From Nitrospirota bacterium (GTDB taxonomy: Bacteria > Nitrospirota > Nitrospiria > Nitrospirales > Nitrospiraceae), in assembly GCA_005877535.1 (NCBI GenBank), contig VBOM01000181.1:1-8421 (forward strand): DNA of 8,421 bases, read 5' to 3'. The notes beneath the pieces are model-generated. The model searched no databases. It had not been told where the DNA came from and worked only from the letters and a program-made list of their open reading frames with translations. The position numbers were made by a program, and so were the translations under genes. Of this stretch, positions 1 to 5,781 are shown piece by piece. The first letter of the stretch is position 1. Every line of letters begins with the position of its first letter.

Positions 1-1372
1 GGAAGCTCATGATGAAGTCGTGGGCATGGGCCGCACGGCTCGCCTCCACCACCTCTTCCTCAGCCGCCTCCCTGGCTCCATAACGGATATTGTCGAGAAT
101 CGTGCCGCCGAACAAGATCGTCTCCTGCGGGACCAGCGCGATTTGCCGATACCAACTGTCCATTGTGACCTGGCGGAGATCTTGCCCGTCGATGGTGATG
201 TGCCCTTCAGTCGGATCGTAGAAGCGGTGGAGCAAGTTCATCACCGTTGTCTTTCCGGCGCCGGTGGGACCGACGATGGCGACTAGTTCGCCTGGTTTGG
301 CTTCAAACGACACATCTGTCAAGACCGGTTGACGTGGATCGTAGGCAAAGCTGACCTGTTCCGCTCGGATGTGTCCCGAGACGGTGGATAGCGACATGGC
401 CGTGGAGGAGTCGCTCACCTCGGAGCGTGTGTCCAGAATTTCGAACACCCGTTGGGTGGCACCCTGCGCTTCCCTGATCTGCGCGAACACGCGGGCAGCG
501 GAACTGAAGGGACCGATCATAATTCCGGCAAAAAGGACGAATGCAAAGAGATCGCCCGGCGACACGCTCCCGTCGATGACCTGGCGTCCCCCATACCACA
601 ACACGGCCGCTGCGGCGGAAAAGGTGAGGAGGCTAATGACAGGAATAAACACCGCCATGGTGCCGGCCCGTCGCATCGCCAATGTCAAGGTCTGTTCGAC
701 TTGCGCGGCAAACCTGGTCTCTTCACGGTGTGATTGGACGAAGGACTTCACGATACGGATGCCGGAAATCACTTCCTCAATCAGAGTACTCAAGGCAGCG
801 GTTTGATCTTGAATCGATGTTGAGAGGGATTTCAGCCTTCGTCCGAAGAACTTGGCTACGAGGACGAGCAAAGGGAGCAGAATCAGGATCAAGAGGCAGA
901 GCCGCCAATTCATCGTCAGCAAGAACGTGATCCCTCCGACGAAGGTCACGAGCTGTTTCACACTGTCGAGGGGCGTTTCGGTGACGACCGACTGGATCAC
1001 CGTCACATCGTTCATGAGCCGTGAGAGGAGTTCGCCGGTTCGCCGTCGGGCAAAGAAGCTCACTGATAAGGTCTGCAAATGAGCAAAGAGATGCTGGCGG
1101 AAGTCGGCGACGATGCGCTGCGAAATCCATGCAGTTAGATAGCTATGGCCCATCGAACAGAGCCCTTGCAGGACGACGAGTCCGAGAAAGACGGCGATCA
1201 AGTCCGTCATTCTGGACTGGTCGTGCTGCACGGTTATGATGTCCCACAGGGTGCCGGCCAACCGTAGCAGGGCCAGATTGATGGCGGCGACACCCATGAC
1301 CAGCAGGCCTGCCAGCACCATGCGGGACAGGTAGGGCTTCAGGAACGGGAAAAATCGTGAGAAGGTGGACAT
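1..1372 (-). CDS. ABC exporter half-transporter (MsbA/BmrA type), 3' end cut by window
   Basis: The reading frame is open from an ATG at 1372 to the window edge, giving 457 residues of an expected 580-600. The N-terminal half is a type IV ABC exporter membrane domain, with hydrophobic segments near residues 17-37, 56-78, 137-154, 157-176, 240-262 and 275-295. The ATP-binding domain follows: an A-loop Tyr at 344, Walker A GPTGAGKTT at 368-376 and the Q-loop Gln at 416 (LVPQETILFGG). The LSGGQ signature, Walker B and H-loop lie outside the window. Such proteins act as homodimers or heterodimers in the inner membrane and export lipids or drugs. The substrate cannot be read from the sequence, and MsbA-like lipid A flipping is only one possibility. 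An in-frame TAG lies 10 codons upstream, so this ATG is the first possible start. It has no clear Shine-Dalgarno. The gene is last of three on this strand, 88 bases after its neighbour. Confidence 0.92.
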   Translation of the reverse strand, partial: MSTFSRFFPFLKPYLSRMVLAGLLVMGVAAINLALLRLAGTLWDIITVQHDQSRMTDLIAVFLGLVVLQGLCSMGHSYLTAWISQRIVADFRQHLFAHLQTLSVSFFARRRTGELLSRLMNDVTVIQSVVTETPLDSVKQLVTFVGGITFLLTMNWRLCLLILILLPLLVLVAKFFGRRLKSLSTSIQDQTAALSTLIEEVISGIRIVKSFVQSHREETRFAAQVEQTLTLAMRRAGTMAVFIPVISLLTFSAAAAVLWYGGRQVIDGSVSPGDLFAFVLFAGIMIGPFSSAARVFAQIREAQGATQRVFEILDTRSEVSDSSTAMSLSTVSGHIRAEQVSFAYDPRQPVLTDVSFEAKPGELVAIVGPTGAGKTTVMNLLHRFYDPTEGHITIDGQDLRQVTMDSWYRQIALVPQETILFGGTILDNIRYGAREAAEEEVVEASRAAHAHDFIMSF

Positions 1373-1460
1373 GATGAGAGGCGATCTTAGAGGAGGTGGC
1401 TAGAGAAAACCAAGAAAGAACGGCAGAGAGGGAGACGCACGCTGGAAACGTTGTCGATAG

Positions 1461-1679
1461 CTACAGCTGCGCGATGGATTCGATCAGGTTCTTGTTTATG
1501 GCCACGAAATCCGAGCGATCCTTATTATCGACCACCACGTCGGTGAGGCTGATGAAGAGACGTTGTTCTTCGTTGATCGCATCGGACACACGATTCCGCA
1601 TGGGAGGAATGAGAAAGTCGCCAACGTAGATGCAGTTCACAGTCCGGACGCGGATGCGAACCTTCTTGCCTTCGGGCAC
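1461..1679 (-). CDS. Small conserved-looking protein of unknown function, 72 residues, GTG start
   Basis: I do not recognise this protein with certainty. It starts at GTG 1679, and AAGGAGGGG lies five bases upstream of that codon counted from its GGAGG core. An in-frame TAA 16 codons upstream leaves no better start. The sequence alternates short beta-type stretches (VRIRVRTVNCIYVGDFLIP near the N-terminus, RLFISLTDVVV in the middle) with polar turns, and ends in a possible helix (FVAINKNLIESI). No signal peptide, membrane span or Cys-rich site is present. The strong ribosome site, the clean frame and the position between a ribosomal-type protein and an ABC exporter argue that it is a real gene. 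The pattern 'P-P..NRVSDAINE...FISLTD' resembles small uncharacterised proteins that I recall from Nitrospirota and Deltaproteobacteria. I cannot name the family safely, and no function is assigned. Confidence 0.75.
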   Translation of the reverse strand: MPEGKKVRIRVRTVNCIYVGDFLIPPMRNRVSDAINEEQRLFISLTDVVVDNKDRSDFVAINKNLIESIAQL

Positions 1680-1682
1680 GGA

Positions 1683-1691
1683 CCCCTCCTT
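1683..1691 (-). promoter_or_regulatory. Strong Shine-Dalgarno that fixes the GTG start of the 72-residue gene
   Basis: On the minus strand the sequence reads AAGGAGGGG-TCC-GTG. The GGAGG core ends five bases before the GTG at 1679. It is one of only three strong ribosome sites in the window. Confidence 0.7.
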
Positions 1692-1708
1692 CCCCTTCTC
1701 GGGTGGGC

Positions 1709-1804
1709 CTAGCTTTTACGACGTTCAAACTTTTGACGCCGGCGCAGCTTCTTGTACTTGTGCTTGCGCATTTTCTTACGGCGTTTTTTCAGCACACTGG
1801 ACAT
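1709..1804 (-). CDS. AURKAIP1/COX24-type small ribosomal protein (bS22/mS38-like), 31 residues
   Basis: This tiny protein has 20 Lys or Arg among 31 residues. It begins MSSVLKKRRKKMRKHKYKK and ends in RRKS. The core 'S-V-x-K-K-R-R-K-[KR]-M-x-K-x-K' is the hallmark of the AURKAIP1/COX24 domain, known from mitochondrial small-subunit protein mS38 and from mycobacterial bS22. In those, the basic helix is buried in 16S/12S rRNA near the decoding region. By that resemblance I infer a role in the 30S subunit. The ATG at 1804 is supported by AGGAG nine bases upstream and a -35/-10 pair about 20 bases further on. Upstream in-frame codons exist, but they lie across that promoter and encode non-basic sequence. 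The gene heads a three-gene minus-strand operon. The next gene starts 29 bases after its stop. Many gene finders miss it because of its length. Confidence 0.85.
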   Translation of the reverse strand: MSSVLKKRRKKMRKHKYKKLRRRQKFERRKS

Positions 1805-1813
1805 GCGTTCTCT

Positions 1814-1818
1814 CTCCT
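1814..1818 (-). promoter_or_regulatory. Shine-Dalgarno of the bS22-like gene
   Basis: AGGAG on the minus strand lies nine bases before the ATG at 1804. It supports the 31-residue start over longer in-frame alternatives. Confidence 0.65.
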
Positions 1819-1829
1819 GCAAGGGGCGG

Positions 1830-1858
1830 AGTCTAGAAGTTTTTGCCTCAAATTGCAA
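1830..1858 (-). promoter_or_regulatory. Predicted sigma-70 promoter of the bS22-like / ABC exporter operon
   Basis: On the minus strand the -35 is TTGCAA (1853-1858), the spacer is 17 bases, and the -10 is TAGACT (1830-1835). Each hexamer matches the consensus at four of six positions. Transcription would start near 1823, giving a leader of about 19 bases that contains the AGGAG ribosome site. It lies back to back with the plus-strand promoter at 1952-1980. Confidence 0.5.
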
Positions 1859-1951
1859 GGTCATCAACGGATTAAATTCATCATAGTTGGGCCAGAGCCG
1901 TGCGACTGGACTGGGGGACCTGGGATGCAGTGAAGGGTGGCTCACGAGCGC

Positions 1952-1980
1952 TTGACCTACCTGATACCCGTTCCTATACT
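1952..1980 (+). promoter_or_regulatory. Predicted strong sigma-70 promoter of the lipoprotein-nadB operon
   Basis: The -35 is TTGACC (1952-1957), the spacer is exactly 17 bases, and the -10 is TATACT (1975-1980). Each hexamer matches consensus at five of six positions, which makes this the best plus-strand promoter in the window. The expected transcription start is near 1987, only about three bases before the ATG at 1990. The mRNA would then be almost leaderless. The promoter also rules out the longer GTG start at 1900, which would place the promoter inside the coding region. Confidence 0.65.
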
Positions 1981-1989
1981 GCAACCAGG

Positions 1990-2496
1990 ATGTGCCCGTA
2001 CAAATACCCACTGTTTCCCGTCTTGGTCCTGCTCGGCTCGATAGCCTTGATCGGTGTCGGCTGCAGTGGCAAAGCGATTCAATATCCTGAAGATCACGAA
2101 CGGTACCTCCGTATCGATCAGGCGGTGGAATCGCTTCGCCAAGCGTATGTGAAGAAAGATTTGTCAGATCTGGCCTCGCTCATGGTGCCGAATGACCAAC
2201 TTGAGCGGCTGCGGGAAGAAGCCCAGGGCGATTTCGAGATATTTAGTACCATCACGTTGGACTTCGTGATCGAGCGCATTATGATCGAAGGAGACGACAT
2301 TGATGTGTTTGTGCATTGGCAAGGGCTGTGGAAAAAAGATGCGGACGATCCGGGTCTCCGTCAGCGAGGTCATACGCGATTGCAATGGGTCGGAACACAG
2401 TCGATCCTTTTGCGCGGGGTTCAAGGCGATGCTCCCTTCGGTATGAAAGTTCGGCAGGCCACGATCGATCCCACACGTTCTTCCAATAAGAAGTAA
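1990..2496 (+). CDS. Probable lipoprotein with NTF2-like layout, 168 residues
   Basis: The protein starts with a lipoprotein-type signal: a short polar start (MCPYKYP), a hydrophobic stretch at about residues 8-24, and Cys25 in the context IGVGC-SG. The lipobox is imperfect because the -3 residue is Gly rather than Leu. The mature part has a helix rich in Asp and Arg (RIDQAVESLRQAYVKKDLSD), a second helix (LERLREEAQGDFEIF), then beta-type stretches (IERIMIEGDDIDVFVHWQG, TRLQWVG, QSILLRGV). That order suggests the NTF2/SnoaL-like alpha+beta fold. This is inference, and no catalytic site is evident. ATG 1990 is chosen over the in-frame GTG at 1900 because it begins the signal peptide and follows the promoter. 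The stop lies three bases before nadB, so the two are probably co-transcribed and translationally coupled. The function is unknown. Confidence 0.75.
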   Translation: MCPYKYPLFPVLVLLGSIALIGVGCSGKAIQYPEDHERYLRIDQAVESLRQAYVKKDLSDLASLMVPNDQLERLREEAQGDFEIFSTITLDFVIERIMIEGDDIDVFVHWQGLWKKDADDPGLRQRGHTRLQWVGTQSILLRGVQGDAPFGMKVRQATIDPTRSSNKK

Positions 2497-2499
2497 TCC

Positions 2500-4143
2500 A
2501 TGCCGTCTCGTCGATCTCGTGCTCCAGTGCAGGCCGATTTCTTGGTTATTGGGAGCGGTGTGGCCGGTCTTCGCGCGGCGTTGGAACTGAGCCGTTCTGG
2601 CCGTGTCATGGTGCTGACGAAAGGGCATCCGCTTCAGAGCAGTTCGATCCATGCGCAGGGCGGGGTGGCGGTGGCGATGAGTGAAGAAGACGACGTGGCC
2701 ATCCATTTAACCGACACGCTCAAAGCGGGGCATGGACTCTGTCGGAAAGAAGCGGTGCGGGTCCTCGTCGAAGAGGGACCTGAACGGATTCAAGAATTGA
2801 TCGGGTGGGGGGCCAAGTTCGACAAAGTCGGTGGCAAGTTCGCGTTCGCTCGGGAGGCCGCCCACAGCCGAAGCCGCATTCTGCGCGCGCGGGGGGATGC
2901 GACGGGGAACGAGATGGTAAGAGTGTTGATTGCCGAGGTGAATCGGCAGGAACGTATTCGGCGATTAGATCATCACTTTACCGTGGATCTCGTGGTAGAC
3001 GCCGGACGTTGCTGCGGGGCCGTTGTGCTGGATGAAGGGTCTGGTCACCAGTTCGTGTTGCCGGCTCGCGCGATCGTGTTGACCACCGGCGGGGCCGGGC
3101 AGATCTATGCGCGGACGACCAATCCCCCGAACGCCACCGGCGATGGTATGGCCATGGCACTGCGCGCGGGCGCGGTGCTTCAAGATATGGAGTTCGTGCA
3201 ATTCCATCCCACTGCACTATATCTGCCGTCGAGTCCGCCGTTCTTACTGTCGGAAGCGATGCGAGGAGAGGGTGCGCAGTTGCGTAATAACAAAGGGGCC
3301 CTGTTTATGCAGCGGTACCACCCATTGGGGGCGTTGGCGGCGAGAGACATCGTGTCGCGGGCAATCTTGGCGGAGATGGCGGCGACGAAAGCGCGTCATG
3401 TCTATCTTGACGTCACCCACTTGGGGGCAGAGTTCGTGAAGCGGCGATTCCCGACGATTTATGCGACGTGCCTTCGTTATGACATCGATATCACGGAAGA
3501 ATGGATCCCTGTGTCTCCCAGCGCGCATTATATGATGGGTGGGGTCTGGGCTGATCTGAACGGTGCGACAACGGTTCCAGGTCTCTTTGCCGCCGGGGAG
3601 GTGGCTTGTAGCGGTGTGCATGGAGCGAATCGCCTGGCGAGTAATTCTTTGCTCGAAGGATTGGTGTTTGGCGTGCGTGCGGCATTAGCAGCCGTGGCTT
3701 TTGCCGACAGGCACGAGTTCTCCCCACTGTCGTCTCAGGAGGCCACACTCCGAGCGGGCCAATTCGGTACATTGGAAGATGCGGAAAAGCTGCGCAGCTC
3801 ACTTCGGCGAACGATGTGGGGACAGGTCGGCGTCATTCGTTCTGGTGAGTCACTCATCCGGGCCTGTGCGCAACTGTCACGGTGGTCACAACTCGTGACC
3901 CAGCCGTTTGCAAGCCGAGCCGCGCTGGAAGTGAAGAACATGGTGCAGGTGGCGCAATGCGTCGCGGAAGCGGCACTGTGGCGAGAGAATAGCGTCGGGG
4001 CCCATTACCGGTCAGATTTTCCAGAGGCCAAACGGGCCGGTTGGCAACAACACAGTCGCCTAGTGAGCGGAGAAGTCGTTAGTGGGAAGACATTTCAGAA
4101 ATCGCGGGGGTTGCTGTTGTCTCTGCGGGGGCGTATCGGCTAA
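2500..4143 (+). CDS. nadB: L-aspartate oxidase NadB
   Basis: This 547-residue flavoprotein has the usual NadB length. It oxidises L-aspartate to iminoaspartate, which NadA condenses with dihydroxyacetone phosphate to quinolinate in de novo NAD synthesis. Visible features are the FAD Rossmann motif GSGVAGL (18-24), the SSSIHAQGGVA flavin loop (47-57), GGAGQIY (197-203), and TNPPNATGDGMAMA (207-220). The substrate-site elements of the fumarate reductase/aspartate oxidase family are all present: Glu119 (FAREAAHS), His236 (FHPTAL), Arg282 (ARDIVSRA), His343 (SAHYMMGG) and Arg378 (GANRLASNSLLEG). These correspond to E121, H244, R290, H351 and R386 of the E. coli enzyme as I recall them. The helical C-terminal domain ends with GAHYRSDFP. 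ATG 2500 has only a weak AAGAAG ribosome site and sits three bases after the lipoprotein stop. The last 65 bases overlap the convergent transglycosylase gene. nadA and nadC are not in the window. Confidence 0.97.
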   Translation: MPSRRSRAPVQADFLVIGSGVAGLRAALELSRSGRVMVLTKGHPLQSSSIHAQGGVAVAMSEEDDVAIHLTDTLKAGHGLCRKEAVRVLVEEGPERIQELIGWGAKFDKVGGKFAFAREAAHSRSRILRARGDATGNEMVRVLIAEVNRQERIRRLDHHFTVDLVVDAGRCCGAVVLDEGSGHQFVLPARAIVLTTGGAGQIYARTTNPPNATGDGMAMALRAGAVLQDMEFVQFHPTALYLPSSPPFLLSEAMRGEGAQLRNNKGALFMQRYHPLGALAARDIVSRAILAEMAATKARHVYLDVTHLGAEFVKRRFPTIYATCLRYDIDITEEWIPVSPSAHYMMGGVWADLNGATTVPGLFAAGEVACSGVHGANRLASNSLLEGLVFGVRAALAAVAFADRHEFSPLSSQEATLRAGQFGTLEDAEKLRSSLRRTMWGQVGVIRSGESLIRACAQLSRWSQLVTQPFASRAALEVKNMVQVAQCVAEAALWRENSVGAHYRSDFPEAKRAGWQQHSRLVSGEVVSGKTFQKSRGLLLSLRGRIG

Positions 4144-4789
4144 TCGGACGTTCCGTAATGACGCCATCGTGGACAAGGAACGTGCGGTAGTATCGGAGAA
4201 CCTTCCGGACGTATTGCCTGGTTTCATCGAATGGGGGGAGTGCCTGATAGTGGTCAACCGCATTCTCTCCGGCATTGTAGGCCGCCAGGGCCAAGGGTAA
4301 GTTCCCATGGAAGCGGTCGAGCAGTTGGCGTAAGTATTTCGTTCCTCCGCCCACATTATCATCCGGATCATACATATCCCGCACATCCAAACGCACGGCG
4401 GTCTGTGGCATCAGTTGCATGAGGCCGATAGCGCCGGCGCGAGAAACCGCTTGTGGATCAAAGTCCGATTCAGCTTTGATGACGGCTCGGATCAACGCGG
4501 GGTGGAGCTGGTGCTGCGAAGAGTGCCGGCGAATGACTGGTTCGAGTTCTCGCTCGGACAAGGTGACATGGAGTCGGCTGGACTCGACCTCAATTTTTCG
4601 ATAGCGCGAGTCTGACGGGACATTGGTGAGGGAGATCGAGCCGTCGCGCCCGACGAACTGATAAAGTTCTGCCTTGGTTGTTGGTACGGAAAAGGACAGC
4701 GAGCCGATTCCCGCGATCACCGTCGTGGTGAGTCCAATGGCTGCGTGCCGCCGAAGGGTCGTGATTATTAAAGAAAAGGTGTTGTGCAT
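4079..4789 (-). CDS. Secreted SLT-type lytic transglycosylase with DUF4124-like N-terminus
   Basis: This 236-residue protein would cleave the MurNAc-GlcNAc bond of peptidoglycan in the periplasm. It has a signal peptide with an RR-containing n-region, a hydrophobic core at about residues 15-34, and likely cleavage after TTKA40. Residues 42-66 (YQFVGRDGSISLTNVP) look like a DUF4124 segment. The SLT/goose-lysozyme domain spans about 82-205. It has the catalytic Glu107 (IKAESDFDP), the GLMQLMP motif (122-128), AYNAGENAV (170-178) and the TRQYVRKVLRYY end (190-201). An in-frame ATG at 4834 would add 15 residues. I prefer 4789 because it gives a normal signal peptide and a TTGACA/TATCGT promoter lies between the two. 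The gene converges on nadB and overlaps its 3' end. It is downstream of pabC on the same strand, with a 114-base gap and apparently its own promoter. Confidence 0.92.
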   Translation of the reverse strand: MHNTFSLIITTLRRHAAIGLTTTVIAGIGSLSFSVPTTKAELYQFVGRDGSISLTNVPSDSRYRKIEVESSRLHVTLSERELEPVIRRHSSQHQLHPALIRAVIKAESDFDPQAVSRAGAIGLMQLMPQTAVRLDVRDMYDPDDNVGGGTKYLRQLLDRFHGNLPLALAAYNAGENAVDHYQALPPFDETRQYVRKVLRYYRTFLVHDGVITERPISRYAPAETTATPAISEMSSH

Positions 4790-4796
4790 GGTTGAA

Positions 4797-4824
4797 ACGA
4801 TACCAGGCTCCCAGTGGGTGTCAA
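4797..4824 (-). promoter_or_regulatory. Predicted promoter of the lytic transglycosylase gene
   Basis: On the minus strand there is a perfect TTGACA (4819-4824), a 16-base spacer, and TATCGT (4797-4802, four of six matches). The predicted start of transcription falls within a base or two of the ATG at 4789, implying a leaderless message. If the longer ATG at 4834 were used, this would have to be a chance match inside the coding region. Confidence 0.45.
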
Positions 4825-4903
4825 GAAAATGCATGTCTTGTGCCTGGATGCCTGTAATAAAATAGTAAGGGAAAACAACAGGGTTTGTGGGAGTATGGAA
4901 CGG

Positions 4904-5779
4904 CTAGGGTTCTAGAAAACGCGTTCGGTTGGCCATAAATAGTCTGTGGAGTTGCTGGGTAAGAAGTCCAGGTGACCCATTCCCCACCGGATGTCCGTCC
5001 ACCACGGTGACCGGCATCACTCCCATACTTGTGTTGGTGAGAAAACACTCGTCTGCTTTATGAATTGCCTCGATCCCGAAATGTCCTTCTTCAACCGGGA
5101 TCTGTGCCTCTTGCGCGAGGCTGAGCACGATGTCGCGCGTGATCCCGTCCAGCAGGCCGCATGCAAGTGCCGGGGTGCAGAGCTGGCCTGCTCGGACAAA
5201 AAAGAGATTGCTGACGGTGCATTCCGTCAGATGCGACTCCCAATTGAGCAGGATGCTGTCGAAGGCACCTGCAGCGATCGCTTCCCGTTTGGCCAGGATG
5301 TTGTTCAAAAAGTTGGTGGCCTTGATCTGGGGCGAGAGCGCGCTGGGCAGGTTCCGTCTGGTTCGGGCGACGATCAGGTTCACACCGATACGGTATTGTT
5401 CAGGTGGGGGAGGGTGAAGCGGTTTGGTCATGATCACCACGGTGGGGGTTGGGCACAGGTCCGGATCGAGACCGATGTCGCCGGCTCCTCGGGAGATGGT
5501 GATGCGAAGGTACGCGTCGGTGCGTTCGTGTCCGACGTCATTCCTTGTCATGGCTTCGTGGAGGAGTGCCGGCCACCTGTGCTCGAGAATTGGGATAGCC
5601 AGGCCGATCGCGTCTGCAGACCGTCGAAGCCGAGCAAGATGCAGGTCCCGCATAAATATTCGGCTCCCGTAGGAGCGAATCGTTTCATAGACGCCATCGC
5701 CATAGAGAAAACCATGATCGAAGACGGAGACAACGGCCTCCTCTTCTTTTACGAACCGATCATTGAGATAAATCCACAT
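4904..5779 (-). CDS. pabC: Class IV PLP aminotransferase fold enzyme, probable aminodeoxychorismate lyase PabC
   Basis: This 291-residue protein belongs to the fold-type IV PLP family (PabC, IlvE, D-amino acid aminotransferase). It begins MWIYLNDRFV and has FDHGFLYGDGVYETIR (20-35). The Schiff-base Lys is 153 in QIKATNFLNNILAKREA. Glu186 (HLTECTVSNLFFV) would contact the pyridine nitrogen of PLP. GLLDGITRDIV (208-218) and FLTNTSMGVMPV (246-257) follow. Motifs alone do not separate the three activities, and the LNNILAKREA stretch is also common in D-amino acid and branched-chain enzymes. The PabC call, which makes p-aminobenzoate and pyruvate from aminodeoxychorismate for folate synthesis, rests mainly on context: ATG 5779 lies two bases after the pabB stop. 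This start is preferred to upstream in-frame codons because those overlap pabB and encode nothing family-like. It is probably coupled to pabB translation. Confidence 0.85.
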   Translation of the reverse strand: MWIYLNDRFVKEEEAVVSVFDHGFLYGDGVYETIRSYGSRIFMRDLHLARLRRSADAIGLAIPILEHRWPALLHEAMTRNDVGHERTDAYLRITISRGAGDIGLDPDLCPTPTVVIMTKPLHPPPPEQYRIGVNLIVARTRRNLPSALSPQIKATNFLNNILAKREAIAAGAFDSILLNWESHLTECTVSNLFFVRAGQLCTPALACGLLDGITRDIVLSLAQEAQIPVEEGHFGIEAIHKADECFLTNTSMGVMPVTVVDGHPVGNGSPGLLTQQLHRLFMANRTRFLEP

Positions 5780-5781
5780 CG

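Noticed and set aside
369..806. 145-codon plus-strand frame inside the ABC exporter gene
   Set aside because: The minus strand is continuously coding with Walker A, Q-loop and membrane segments in place. The plus-strand product has no domain.
1422..1438. 17-base exact repeat of 6969-6985 (GGCAGAGAGGGAGACGC)
   Set aside because: One copy is in the intergenic gap before the exporter and one inside the pabB N-terminal fragment. It is purine-rich, there are no further copies, flanking similarity or mobile-element signs, so chance is the simplest explanation.
1900..1989. Longer lipoprotein frame from GTG 1900 (30 extra residues)
   Set aside because: The extension places a charged stretch before the signal peptide and contains the -35/-10 promoter itself. 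The ATG at 1990 starts a normal signal sequence.
1805..2011. 100-residue minus-strand frame ending in the bS22-like sequence
   Set aside because: The extra upstream codons lie across the predicted promoter and are unlike the basic protein. AGGAG before ATG 1804 fixes the short start.
2164..2706. 180-codon minus-strand frame across the lipoprotein-nadB junction
   Set aside because: It is antisense to two well-supported genes, has no ribosome site and no family-like motif.
4835..4903. Search for a terminator after pabC
   Set aside because: The gap is AT-rich with T-runs on the minus strand, but no GC-rich hairpin precedes them. No terminator is called.
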